A DNA stretch of 64,000 nucleotides from Glandiceps talaboti (taxonomy: Eukaryota > Hemichordata > Enteropneusta > Spengelidae). The stretch spans positions 16,657,457-16,721,456 of the forward strand of contig NC_135564.1 in NCBI RefSeq assembly GCF_964340395.1, given 5' to 3'. Both the position numbers and the translations under genes were made by a program. This document shows, piece by piece, positions 24,282 through 49,770 of this stretch; position 1 is the stretch's first letter; each line of letters begins with the position of its first letter. The notes under the pieces were generated by a model. It was not told the DNA's origin. It did no database searches and saw only the letters and a list, made by a program, of their open reading frames with translations.

Positions 24282-25598
24282 ATGAAGTGTACACTGTCTG
24301 AAGATGGCACTGGAGCAGTTCATGAGATTGATTCACTGTCGTATGGTGACTTTGACAGAACAGGTAATGATAACGGGTAAAACTGAACGTAAACTAAGTA
24401 AACGCTCTTTGCATACCATAAAGCCCCCCCCCCCCCCCCCCCAGTCAACGACCCCAAGTCTTCAGTGCTATATTTAGGATACGAAGAGGTCAGATTTAGG
24501 CACAGTTTCAAAAGCATCAATAGCTAGCTATATCCGTCCGTTCATCTTTACCCAAAGTCGACAATTACACTAAATCTTTATTACACAGTTCGTTCCTTCT
24601 TCAGCGATTAGTTGAATTACTCTTTGAGGCATGACAGTACATTGACTTGATGTCAGTGTGTAAACAGTCGTGAATTGAGTACGGACCCGATTGTTTGTTT
24701 GCCAACAAAATTGTAATTTGATGGATAGCGACAGCAGCAACAGAGATAGGTGGAACGACTGAAAAATATTGTTCATATTCCCGAATCGAAGTCTTCCTCT
24801 TTTACAATTAAAAAAGGAAAATATTTTGATGTGTTTTCTTTTGCAGGTAGATATGCCGTATGGAACCTGGTAAACTTATTTGAGTCAGTGAAGTCCCGGT
24901 TAGACGTCGACTTTCCAAATTATATCAGCGTACCAACAACTTCTGCACGCACGCAAGTGGCTCGTGCTATAGAGTGTGCGATTTTTCCAGGCTATTATAC
25001 CATTCGCATGGAGCATTTCGATACACAAGTAAACATCTCAACTAAGATAGTTCATATCGGAAGAAGTTCTATCACCTGCTACCAAGAGTTACGAAAATCA
25101 AACAGTAACGAAATTTTAGCGACTTGTACAGCTCAGGAAGTCTGTTTTGACATAAATACACGCAGTTCCATACTTGTCAGCAGGAGTCTACGAGAGCGAC
25201 AAAGAAACGCCACTGGGAAACCAAGTCTACCATTTTACAAGTTCAGTCGGGAAGATACGTTTGATGATGCAGTCTTTGAGTATCAGCTGGAAGTTCTCCC
25301 CAGTGACTTAGATTTCATGGATCACAAGCATAATACGTATTACATCCGGGACTGTCTGAATGTTGCGAACATGGCGACCAGTGTTATCAAAGACATAGCT
25401 ACACGTGATATAACCCGGGTATCTATCGTGTATAACAGGGAGTCGGTTCTTGGTGATAAATTACAAGTACAAGTTAAAGAAGACAGGGAGAATTCGAGCG
25501 CATTGCAGTTCAACATTTTCAAAACTTCAACTCGATTGTCAGTGGTCAAATGCTTCATCCAGTTTGCCAAGTGTGATAAGGCAAAATGTAAATTATAA
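24282..25598 (+). CDS. Double-hotdog thioesterase-like protein, array gene 2
   Basis: Exons 24282-24363 and 24847-25598 (donor GTAATG, acceptor TTTTGCAG), 277 aa. Same domain order as gene 1: DFDRTG loop and helix, HIGRSSITCYQELR, ILATCTAQEVCFD, then the second hotdog with DHKHNTYYIRDCLNVAN. Compared with gene 1 it has MEHFDTQVNIS for IQHFDTQVQIS and other scattered changes, with no stop or frameshift. An intron-bordering frame also stays open upstream of exon 2, but the GT/AG pair and exon 1 are conserved in all four copies. Very close to gene 3. Confidence 0.75.
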
Positions 25599-28403
25599 TG
25601 TGTACAGGTTTTGAAGCGGTGCAGTACATCGCGTGTGTTGATGAAAATGAATTGTGGTCGTTTGTAAGCAATACAGTTATGATATCGTTGACAAGGTATA
25701 TGTCAGTAAATATTAAAACACTTATACAGCTAATCACCCCTCCTTGATCGGTAACTTTGTAAAATTGTTTCAAGAGATTTAAATATAATCTTGCAATTGT
25801 TATAGCGAATGTCGAAAGTCGTTTAGTAGATCTTATCATACAGTGTAACAATATCAATAAAATCTATAGCACTTCTGAACCTCGGTTAAGTTATGTTAAT
25901 AAGTATCTGGCTTTAACTTAACTTAAAAAACTTTCTTTGTAAACAGTTTACTGTGTTATTCGTATGTTCAAATCAGTGTTTCGCCACCCGCCCCTTCTCC
26001 CCCATGTCATTTACCTACACCTGAATGCAACTATGCAATCGGATGATCAGGTGTCCAATAAAGAAGGGAAAGAAGCCGATATGCTTGTATACCCTCTATA
26101 GTATAAGTACATTCTACCAGATCTAAAAGACATAGTGTTTTGAATAATATAAGTATAAGTATATGCGTGTATGTCGTATGTGTGTCTGGTATGAATTTAA
26201 ATGAATGGTACAAACCCCATCGCCAATGCCACTTTTCTGTTTTCAAGGAAAAGAAAATGTCAATGATGAGTTGACATTTCTTGAAATACTAACTTTAGAA
26301 GTTCGCTGCCGCTACTGAATGAATATTTCGATGTGACGAAAACCACGACATAAAATGTAATATGTGAAGGTTCTCACTTTAATTTGTAGATTGAACATAC
26401 ATTTGACATAAATAAACACATAAACTTTAAGGTGATAGACGTGCCGGGAGCTAGATATGAACAAAAAAGGGTTATTTTCAAGCCATGTAACATTTGCCAA
26501 GACATGTAAGAAGTGCCAAAAAATTGCCAATTTTCAAGACTTGCCTTCTTTCCCACAGGATTTAGATACATTTCCCTTTGTGTTATTTCATTCTTATTTA
26601 TGCATTTATTGTTCTCTTTCTGTTATTTCACAACTTCTTACTTTAATTTACTCTTTGCCAAGCAGGGTCATATCAGGTGACCCGATTCCAGTTTTAAAGG
26701 GTTCACATATTACATTAACATACAAAATAAACGGCCTTGATGTAATTTAACCAGGGAATTTAATAGGTGAACTTTGACATCAGAATGAACTTTGCACTAT
26801 GCCGTGGACTCAGATCAACTTCCGATCCCTGATTCTCGGCATGAACAACTGTTACTGTATTGTTCTGTGAACGGTAAGTATATACTTCAGGTATATATAT
26901 GTAACTAGACTGCTGTGTAAAACTGCAAGTCGTGTCAGTGAGATAGTAACGTGACCTATGACAATGTGTTTCGGCTACGTATACATTGTAAGCTTGTGTC
27001 CTCAAATAACGAGTACATGTAGGTTGGCTCTCATCACCGTCCAGGGAGTCATTCCATTTGAAGGAGGGCATTCGGAATACATATTCACATTTTAGATATA
27101 TTGTACATCGCTGTGCATAGACTACTTTAGTCATGGAATGTAGACTATGGTGATCGCCTCGGCTCCCCCATACAACGCTTGATTCTATGCAATTCCGACA
27201 TGTTAGGCACAATTAATTGATTTCACCCAGGCTATTAGCTTACACCATGTAGCTACGATTTCATTCTCTGAGAACAGCACAACATGAAACGTGTAAACCT
27301 TCTGATAGCTATGCCAATACTGGAAAATAGTAGAACGTTCAGAAACCTGAACAATATATGACGGCATAGAATGATGGTTCATCTAGACATGCATGTACCA
27401 AACCCTCACTATAAACCAGTCTGACCGGACATGCGCAGTTTGGTGGTTAATCCAACCCCAGAAATCAACCATAGTTGTTATGTAGGCCTATTGATATGTA
27501 GGAGATACTGCTGTGTACGTATACAACTACGCAATGGAGGAAAATATAGAAAGGGTCTGTCAATTAATTCTTTTTTTCAAGTGCATCAATTGAATCAACC
27601 TACTGCTAGTTTCCTTTGGGGTAACTAAACTAAGAATAACTGATAACAGAAAAGGGACTTTATAGGCAAGTGAACTCTGTGGCTTTCGACATTTTGACGC
27701 CATGAAGTGAACAGTAGGGACATCGAATACATCATGTGCAACTGCGTGTTCTGTAGGGGGAAAGGGGGGGGGGGGGTACACGCCGAGGAAATTTGTGATG
27801 GGTGGCGAGTAAGAGAGATTCAGATTTCTACTCCTTTTCGAACGATAGCAAATCACTAAGCCTACCCCCTTTCAAACAGCACGTGAATAGCTAGTAATCA
27901 TATTACACTTTTTAATCAATCGTCGATATGATCCACCTCCTATTCCCTCTCCTAGGACCCATTTCCAGACAAATCAAATGCAAAAACGACCACACACTCA
28001 GACGCCCAAACTTAGACCCTGTCTATGGGCTACCCTTCGGCTATGGGAGCCCCCCCTGCGGGAGGGTGTATTAGGCTGTGTGTAGAGGTTTAAATGACAT
28101 GCAAATCAAAGTGTAACACCAAGATGTTAGAATCGCCATATCTAATATACAAGACGAAAATCATGAATATTGAAGTTGTCAATTGAGTTTACGGTGAACA
28201 ATTGTAGTTAAGGAATCATTTCAAAAACTTGAGTGGCATACATGTAGTTTGTAACTGAGGGCGCACTTTCTGTCAAATGCCAGTGTAACAAATGTACATA
28301 ATGTTAAGCTTACACACTCAGTAACGCTTAAATCAGAGAGGAGACAGCATTTTAGATGGAATATAACATTCACAAACTTTTAAATTCGAGGCAGCCGAGT
28401 TTT
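25599..28403. repeat. Array spacer 2 (between genes 2 and 3)
   Basis: Nearly identical to spacer 1 without the LINE. It contains the TGAACG|GTAAGT word (GT at 26874) and the LINE empty site near 28172. A G run lies near 27765-27775. Confidence 0.9.
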
Positions 28404-28564
28404 TAGTCTATCAGCTAGACCTCGGATGTTCTTCCGATAGAATACGACACACAGCCGAACAACGCTATCGAGGATGGAACATCCGAGCAAGCCCTCACAT
28501 GCGAACTTCGTTCGCTTATAGTTATAGCATCGAAAGAAAGCCCGAACGTCTAGCAGCAAGACTA
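28404..28564. mobile_element. MITE family 1, copy duplicated with the array
   Basis: Same element, same flanking CCGAGTTTT repeats and same position as 23954-24114, so it was copied by the tandem duplication rather than inserted independently. Confidence 0.9.
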
Positions 28565-28598
28565 CCGAGTTTTAAGACATTTATTGGTAACTAACAAA

Positions 28599-28606
28599 TG
28601 ACGTCA
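28599..28606 (+). promoter_or_regulatory. TGACGTCA (CRE) box, gene 3
   Basis: Perfect palindrome 133 bp before the ATG of gene 3. Confidence 0.6.
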
Positions 28607-28731
28607 CATTGTTATCCGTATACCTTATTAGAACTCTACCAGGTAGATTGTACACCTTTAATTGATATTTGTTTAATAGTAGCAGTTCAATCATGATATC
28701 TTTCTTACCACTAACTTTTAGATTTATCAAG

Positions 28732-30044
28732 ATGAAGTGTACACTGTCTGAAGATGGCACTGGAGCAGTTCATGAGATTGATTCACTGTCGTATGGTGAC
28801 TTTGACAGAACAGGTAATGATAACGGGTAAAACTGAACGTAAACTAAGTAAACGCTCTTTGCATACCATAAAGCCCCCCCCCCCCCCCAGTCAACGACCC
28901 CAAGTCTTCAGTGCTATATTTAGGATACGAAGAGGTCAGATTTAGGCACAGTTTCAAAAGCATCAGTAGCTAGCTATATCCGTCCGTTCATGTTTACCCA
29001 ACGTCGACAATTACACTAAATCTTTATTACACAGTTCGTTCCTTCTTCAGCGATTAGTTGAATTACTCTTTGAGGCATGGCAGTACATTGACTTGATGTC
29101 AGTATGTAAACAGTCGTGAATTGAGTACGAACCCGATTGTTTGTGTGCCAACAGAAATGTAATTTGATGGATAGCGACAGCAGCAACAGAGATGGGTGGA
29201 ACGACTGAAAAATATTGTTCATATTCCCGAATCGAAGTCTTCCTCTTTTACAATTAAAAAAGGAAAATATTTTGATGTGTTTTCTTTTGCAGGTAGATAT
29301 GCCGTATGGAACCTGGTAAACTTATTTGAGTCAGTGAAGTCCCGGTTAGACGTCGACTTTCCAAATTATATCAGCGTACCAACAACTTCTGCACGCACGC
29401 AAGTGACTCGCGCTATAGAGTGTGCGATTTTTCCAGGCTATTATACCATTCGCATGGAGCACTTCGATACACAAGTAAACATCTCAACTAAGATAGTTCA
29501 TATCGGAAGAAGTTCTATCACCTGCTACCAAGAGTTACGAAAATCAAACGGTAACGAAATTTTAGCGACTTGTACAGCACAGGAAGTCTGTTTTGACTTA
29601 AATACACGCGGTTCCATACCTGTCAGCAGGAGTCTACGAGAGCGACAAAGAAACGCCGCTGGGAAACCAAGTCCACCGTTTTACAAGTTCAGTCGGGAAG
29701 ATACGTTTGATGATGCAGTCTTTGAGTATCAGCTGGAAGTTCTCCCCAGTGACTTAGATTTCATGGATCACAAGCATAACACGTATTACATCCGGGACTG
29801 TCTGAATGTTGCGAACATGGCGACCAGTGTTATCAAAGACATAGCTACACGTGATATAACCCGGCTATCTATCGTGTATAACAGGGAGTCGGTTCTTCGT
29901 GATAAATTACAAGTACAAGTTAAAGAAGACAGGGAGAATTCGAGCGCATTGCAGTTCAACATTTTCAAAACTTCAACTCGATTGTCAGTGGTCAAATGCT
30001 TCATCCAGTTTGCCAAGTGTGATAAGGCAAAATGTAAATTATAA
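28732..30044 (+). CDS. Double-hotdog thioesterase-like protein, array gene 3
   Basis: Exons 28732-28813 and 29293-30044, 277 aa, same splice signals as gene 2. Differences from gene 2 are few, for example VTRAIE for VARAIE, SNGNE for SNSNE, NTRGSIPVS for NTRSSILVS, and VLRDKL for VLGDKL. The frame is intact. This pair is the youngest duplication in the array by eye. Confidence 0.75.
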
Positions 30045-32810
30045 TGTGTACAGGTTTTGAAGCGGTGCAGTACATCGCGTGTGTTGATGAAAATGAATTG
30101 TGGTCGTTTGTAAGCAATACAGTTATGATATCCTTGATAAGGTATATGTCAGTAGATATTAAAACACTTATACAGCTAATCACCCCTCCTTGATCGGTAA
30201 CTTTGTAAAATTGTTTCAAGAGAATGATTTAAATATAATCTTGCAATTGTTATAGCGAATGTCGAAAGTCGTTTAGCAGATCTTATCATACAGTGTAACA
30301 ATATCAATAAAATCTATAGCACTTCTGAACCTCGGTTAAGTTATGTTAATAAGTATCTGGCTTTAACTTAACTTAAAAAGCTTTCTTTGTAAACAGTTTA
30401 CTGTGTTCTTCGCAAGTTCAAACCAGTTTTTCGCCACCCGCCCCCTCCTCCCCCATGTCATTTACCTACACCTGAATGCAACTATGCAATCGGATGACCA
30501 GGTGTCCAATAAAGAAGGGAAAGAAGCCGATATGCTTGTATACCCTCTATAGTATAAGTACATTCTACCAGATCTAAAAGACATAGTGTTTTGAATAATA
30601 TAAGTATAAGTATATGCGTGTATGTCGTATGTGTGTCTGGTATGAATTTAAATGAATGGTACAAACCCCATCGCCAATGCCACTTTTCTGTTTTCAAGGA
30701 AAAGAAAATGTCAATGATGAGTTGACATTTCTTGAAATACTAACTTTAGAAGTTCGCTGCCGCTACTGAATGAATATTTCGATGTGACGAAAACCACGAC
30801 ATAAAATGTAATAAAAAGTTCTCACTTTAATTTGTAGATTGAACATACATTTGACATAAATAAACACATAAACTTTAAGGTGATAGACGTGCCGGGATCT
30901 AGATATGAACAAAAAAGGGTTATTTTCAAGCCATGTAACATTTGCCAAGACATGTAAGAAGTGCCCAAAAATTGCCAATTTTCAAGACTTGCCTTCTTTC
31001 CCACAGGAATTTAGATACATTTCCCTTTGTGTTATTTCATTCTTATTTATGCATTTATTGTTCTCTTTCTGTTATTTCACAACTTCTTACTTTAATTTAC
31101 TCTTTGCCAAGCAGGGTCGTATCAGGTGACTCGAATCTAGTTTTAAAGGGTTCACATATTACATTAACATACAAAATACACGGCCTTGATGTAATTCAAT
31201 AGGTGAACTTTGACATCAGAATGAACTTTGAACTACACCGTGGACTCAGATCAACTTCCGATCCCTGTTTCTCGGCATGAACAACTGTTACTGCATTGTT
31301 CTGTGAACGGTAAGTATATACTTCAGGTATATATATGTAATTAGACTGCTGTGTAAAAGTGCAAGTCGTGTCAGTGAGATAGTAACGTGACCTATGACAA
31401 TGTGTTTCGGCTACGTATACATTGTAAGCTTGTGTCCTCAAATAACGAGTACATGTAGGTTGGCTCTCATCACCGTCCAGGGAGTCATTCCATTTGAAGG
31501 AGGGCATTCGGAATACATATTCACATTTTAGATATATTGTACATCGCTGTGCATAGACTACTTTAGTCATGTAACGTAGACTATGGTGATCGCCTCGGCT
31601 CCCCCATACAACGCTAGATTCTATGCAATTCCGACATGATTAGGCACAATTAATTGATTTCACCCAGGCTATTAGCTTACACCATGTAGCTACGATTTCA
31701 TTCTCTGAGAACAGCACAACATGAAACGTGTAGACCTTCTGATAGCTATGCCAATACTGGAAAATAGTAGAACGGTCAGAAACCTGAACAATATATGACG
31801 GCATGAATGATGGTTCATCTAGACATGCATGTACCAAACCCTCACTATAAACCAGTCTGACCGGACATGCGCAGTTTGGTGGTTAATCCAACCCCAGAAA
31901 TCAACCATAGTTGTTATGTAGGCCTATTGATATGTAGGAGATACTGCTGTGTACGTATACAACTACGCAATGGAGGAAAATATAGAAAGGGTCTGTCAAT
32001 TAATTCTTTTTTTCAAGTGCATCAATTGAATCAACCTGCTGCTAGTTTCCTTTGGGGTAACTAAACTAAGAGTAACTGATAACAGAAAAGGGACTTTATA
32101 GGCAAGTGAACTCTGAGCCTTTCGACATTTTGACGCCATATGAAGTGAACAGTAGGGACATCGAATACATCATGTGCAACTGCGTGTTCTGTAGGGGGAG
32201 GGGGGGGGGTACACGCCGAGGAAATTTGTGATGGGTGGCGAGTAAGAGGGATTCAGATTTTCTACTCCTTTTCGAACGATAGCAAATCACTAAGTCTACC
32301 CCCTTTCAGACAGCACATCAATAGCTAGTAATCATATAACACTTTTTATCAATCGTCGATTTGATCCACCTCCTAGGACCCATTTCCAGACAAATCAAAT
32401 GCAAAAAACACCACAGACTCAGACACCCAAACTTAGACCCTGTCTATGGGCGACCCTTCGGCTATGGGAGCCCCCCCCCCCCCGTGGGTGGGTGTATTAG
32501 GCTGTGTATAGAGGTTTAGATGACATGCAAATTAAAGTGTTACACCAAGATGTAAGAATCGTCATATTTAATATACAAGACGAAAATCATGAATATTGAA
32601 GTTGTCAATTGAGTTTTACGGTGAGCAATTGTAGTTAAGGAATCGTTTCAAAAAGTGGCATAGTCTGTAACGGAGGGCGCACTTTCTGCCAAATGCCAGT
32701 GTAACAAATGTACATAATGTTAAGCTTACACACTCAGTAACGCTTAAATCAGAGAGGAGACAGCATTTTAGATGGAATATAACATTCACAATTTATTGGT
32801 AACTAACAAA
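30045..32810. repeat. Array spacer 3 (between genes 3 and 4)
   Basis: Homologous to spacers 1 and 2, with small deletions. The donor-like GT is at 31310 and the LINE empty site near 32598. The stretch that carries the MITE in the other spacers is missing here (near 32790), where ACATTCACA joins ATTTATTGG directly. Confidence 0.88.
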
Positions 32811-32818
32811 TGACGTCA
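32811..32818 (+). promoter_or_regulatory. TGACGTCA (CRE) box, gene 4
   Basis: Perfect palindrome 133 bp before the ATG of gene 4, as in genes 2 and 3. Confidence 0.6.
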
Positions 32819-32943
32819 CAGTGTTATCCGTATACCTGATGAGAACTCTACCAGGTAGATTGTGCACCTTTAATTGATATTTGTTTATTAGTAGCAGTTC
32901 AATCATGATATCTTTCTTACCACTAACTTTCAGATTTATCAAG

Positions 32944-34119
32944 ATGAAGTGTACACTGTCTGAAGATGGCACTGAAGCAGTTCATGAGATTGATTCACTG
33001 TCGTATGGTGATTTTGACAGAACAGGTATGTAACGTAATGATAACGGTCATGTTTGCCCAAAGTCGAAAATTACACTGAATCTTTAATTACACAGTTCGT
33101 TCCTTCTTCAGCGATTAGTTGAATTACTCTTTGAGGCATGACAGTACATTGACTTGATGTCAGTATGTAAACAGTCGTGAATTGAGTACGGACCCGATTG
33201 TTTGTTTGCCAACAAAATTGTAATTTGATGGATAGCGACAGCAGCAACAGAGATAGGTGGGTCGGAAATGAGAACAAGACTGAAAAATATCGCTCACATT
33301 TCTCGAGAGTGTTCATCTCTCTATTTTACAATTAACAAAGAAAAATATTTTGATCTGTTTTATTTTGCAGGTAGATATGCCGTATGGAACCTAGTGAACT
33401 TGTTTGAGTCAGTGAAGTACCGGTTAGACGTCGACTTTCCAAAATATTTCAGCGTACCAACAACTTCTGCACGCACGCAAGTGGCTCGTGCTATAGAGTG
33501 CACGATTTTTCCAGGCTATTATACCATTCGCATGGAGCACTTCGATACACAAGTAAACATCTCAACTAAGATAGTTCACATCGGAAGAAGTTCTATCACC
33601 TGCTACCAAGAGTTACGAAAATCAAACAGTAACGAAATTTTAGCGACTTGTATAGCTCAGGAAGTCTGTTTTGACTTAAATACACGCGGTTCCATACCTG
33701 TCAGCAGGAGTCTACGAGAGCGACAAAGAAACGCCACTGGGAAACCAAGTCCACCATTTTATAAGTTCAGTCGGGAAGATACGTTTGATGATGCAGTCTT
33801 TGAGTATCAGCTGGAAGTTCTCCCCAGTGACTTAGATTCCTACGGTGACCATAAGCATAACACGTATTACATCCGGGACTGTCTGAATGTTGCGAACATG
33901 GCGACCAGTGTTATCAAAGACATAGCTACACGTGATATAACCCGGCTATCTGTCATGTATAACAGGGAGTCGGTTCTTGGTGATAAATTACAAGTACAAG
34001 TTAAAGAAGACAGGGAGAATTCGAGCGCATTGCAGTTCAACATTTTCAAAACTTCAACTCGATTGTCAGTGGTCAAATGCTTCATCCAGTTTGCCAAGTG
34101 TGATAAGGCAAAAATGTAA
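32944..34119 (+). CDS. Double-hotdog thioesterase-like protein, array gene 4
   Basis: Exons 32944-33025 and 33371-34119 (donor GTATGT, acceptor TTTTGCAG), 276 aa. The intron is shorter than in genes 2 and 3. It shares both hotdog halves with the other copies, with one extra residue before HKHNTYYIRD (DSYGDHKHN for DFMDHKHN). One extra A near the end shifts the last codons, so the protein ends AKM instead of AKCKL. The frame is otherwise intact, so the gene is probably functional. The array homology fades after about 34400. Confidence 0.75.
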
Positions 34120-34524
34120 ATTATATGCATGTGTACAAGTTTTGAAGTGGCCATGGTGCAGTGCGTATGTTTAAAATGAATTGTTCGTAAGCAATGTTAT
34201 CATAGCGTTGACAAGGTATATGTCAGTAGATATTAAACAATTATACAGCTCATCATCCCTCCTTGATTACTTTATAAAATTGTTTCAAGAGATTTAATAT
34301 TTTTACGTCAAAAGTCGGAAAATGTTTAACAGTTCTCCTTAATGTAATAATATCAATAAAATCCAGTATTGTATCAACCGGATATAATATAATAATGTAA
34401 TATAATTAATTCCATCATATTTTTCAACTATATGGAGGAATCCTTGCACACCCTAACCACTGAATCGGGTGAGGTTATCCAGAGGTAAGAATTCATTATT
34501 CTCAAGCCAAAACCAACACCTGAT

Positions 34525-34930
34525 AAAGTAATGTACAATACAATACAATACAATACAATACAATACAATACAATACAATACAATACAATGTAATACAATA
34601 CAATACAATACAATGCAATACAATACAATACAACACAATACAATACAATACAATACAATACAATACAATACGACAGTACAATACAGTACAACAAATAGAG
34701 TATAATACGATACAATACAATACAATAAAATAGAATGAGATCAGATACAATACAGTACAATGCAATACGAAACAGTACATTACAATACAATGCAATACAG
34801 TACATTATGATATAATACAATGCAACACAATACAATATAATACAATACAAATCATTAAGTACAATGGAATACTGTAACAGTACAATACAATAAACCATAA
34901 CACAACGCAAGACAAGACAAGACAATATAT
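34525..34930. repeat. Degenerate (ATACA)n array at a LINE 3' tail
   Basis: Long degenerate CAATA/CAATACA pentamer array. On the minus strand it follows GGTCCCTATTTTTGGGGAC and AATAAATATATATTG, which look like the 3' end of a non-LTR element with a pentanucleotide tail (about 34930-35100). The minus frames across it are artefacts. Confidence 0.85.
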
Positions 34931-35208
34931 ATTTATTGTCCCCAAAAATAGGGACCATACAATTTCGGAAAGATTTAACACAATGACCCAAATTCTGAAC
35001 AGCTGGGATGACAATACAACATCGACGGTTTAAGGGAGAGGACACAACTCCAGAAAAAAAATGTAGTTCAATAATTAAACTCTGGGTTAACTTCATTTCA
35101 TGATTTCATATCACATGAATTTCGCGAAATTTTATTTTATTATTGTGTTTTGAAGTCTGAGGAAATGGGGAATTTTAGAATGGATCCTATGGTGTAATTA
35201 CACATAAG

Positions 35209-37080
35209 GAATAATAATAATTTATTTTAAATGCTAAGGCCTCAGCCCGCATCGCACAAAACATTTTATACTGTAGAGAAGAAAAAGAACAAGGAAATGA
35301 ATAGCATTCTACTAATAATTTACGGAAAAATAATTTAAATGAAAAAGTAAGACATATACAGTACATCTATGTTTGCTGAACGAAACTAGTATGAGTGTTG
35401 AAATCTTTATGAACAAAAACTGATAATTTGTTCTGAACTACTTCATTCTTACATGCCAGTAGGGGAAAAGATTTTTTTGTCGTGGGGGTGAACTCTAAAT
35501 CTTTGAGGAATGAAATCTAGTCTATGGTCGTTAAATAAAGGGCAAAACAATATGAAATGACATTCATCCTCAACAACTGTAAAACCCTGTCTTTTACAAT
35601 ATAGACACACTCTAAGTTCAACAGGAATAGGTGGATTACAATGGCGTCCCACTTCAATTGCTAATTTGTGACAAGAAAATCTGAGCTTAGCAAGATCAAA
35701 TTTAAATTTTATGATTTTAACACATGAGAGGTACAATTAGTGAGGCTGATCATTCTTGTCTGTAACAATCTTGTAGTCTTTCACAAAATAAATTTAAAAA
35801 GGTTTTTGAGTCCCCCACCTGATGTTCAATCCAAACAACCCCGAAACCATATCTGAATAGTAATTCTCTTATCTTTGTTGCCCATGCCATCCTACCAGCA
35901 GAGTCTAGATTTTTTAACATTTCGTAACACGCCTTTGGGTATCGAGAATTGTCCATTTGTACACGTTTCAGCCAGTAAGAAATACATCGCTTCATAGATA
36001 CACAAAAATGGAAATCTACCACACTCACCCAGCAGTACTTCTGAGTTGACAGTTGAGTTTACACCTACAAGAAATCTACAAAATTTGAATTGAACACGTA
36101 AAATGACTGGGGCATATTCATATCCCCAAATTTCAGCTCCATAGTAGATCACTGGTACAACACACATGTCAAAAAGCTTAAAAGCCTGGATTAGGGGAAG
36201 ACGACATAGTTTTTTTACAACAACTTGAATTTGATAAATAGCCTCATTTCCTTTAGAAGACATGTTCTCCTTGGCAGGTGGCCAAGAAAGCCTTGATGAA
36301 AATAGCATTCCAAGATAATTATAGTGTTTGACAACATTTACCGGCGATCCCCTATAAAACCACTTTTCATATTTTTTAATAACACCCCCATTTCTAAAAA
36401 CCATAATTTTTTACTTGTCTAAATTTACTGACATACCCCAATGATTACAGAACAATTCAAGTTGATTCAATTTCCTTTGTAAATGTATAGGCAAGTCTGC
36501 AACATCAGCAACGTCATCAGCATACATAATAATACCTAGATTATTGAAATCATTATTGACAAAAATTCCTCCACTATTACTCTTGTTCATATAAGCAGTG
36601 AGCTCATTTATAAATAAACTGAAAAGAAGAGGGCTCAACATACACCCTTGCCTGGTGCCAACCTTACAATTAAAATAATCAGTTAATCCGCCATTACAAA
36701 GAACACAAGATTAAATATTGTCGTAAATAGATCTAAGAACTTTCAAAATGTTTCCATGCAAGTTTGGAAAAGTCAATGAAAATATAATACATACGACCCT
36801 TTTTCTATGATAGATATTTTTGAACTAAAGATTGTAGTGTGAAAATATTGTCCATTGTGCTATATCCCTTTCTAAAGCCAGCCTGTGCTTCATTAATTAT
36901 GAATGCTTCGTCTGCCCAACTCACTAAACGCTTATTAATGATTTTAGAGAAAATCTTGCTCATGGACGATAACAGAGAAATCCCACGAAAATTATTAACG
37001 TCAGTCAGAGAACCTTTTTTTATGAAGTGGAATAACAGTATCAGTGAGGAATAACAGTATAGTATCATAAGGAATAACAG
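35209..37080 (-). pseudogene. CR1/L2-like LINE, 5'-truncated, multiply frameshifted
   Basis: Minus-strand order: NNFRGISLLSSMSKIFSKI and EAQAGFRKGYSTMDNIF (RT fingers, about 36860-37000), SPLLFSLFINEL and MYADDVADVADLP (motifs B and C, about 36490-36640), then KHYNYLGMLFSSRLSW, a region with YYGAEIWGYE, and a C-terminal CLYCKRQG...ECHFILFCPLF zinc-knuckle-like motif (about 35540-35610). The 3' end is an ATT-repeat tail near 35209-35222. At least four frame changes; inactive. Confidence 0.9.
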
Positions 37081-37179
37081 TATCAGTGAGAATAACTGTA
37101 CTTGTAAATGTGAAATAAGGAAATAGTCAAATGATTAATGATAACATTGTGCCAGTAAGGATCAGAAATTGTTTGCTGG

Positions 37180-49770
<12,591 letters not shown>

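Noticed and set aside
34428-35096. 222-codon minus ORF rich in Y-C-I-V-L
   Set aside because: Runs through a degenerate ATACA array at a LINE tail.
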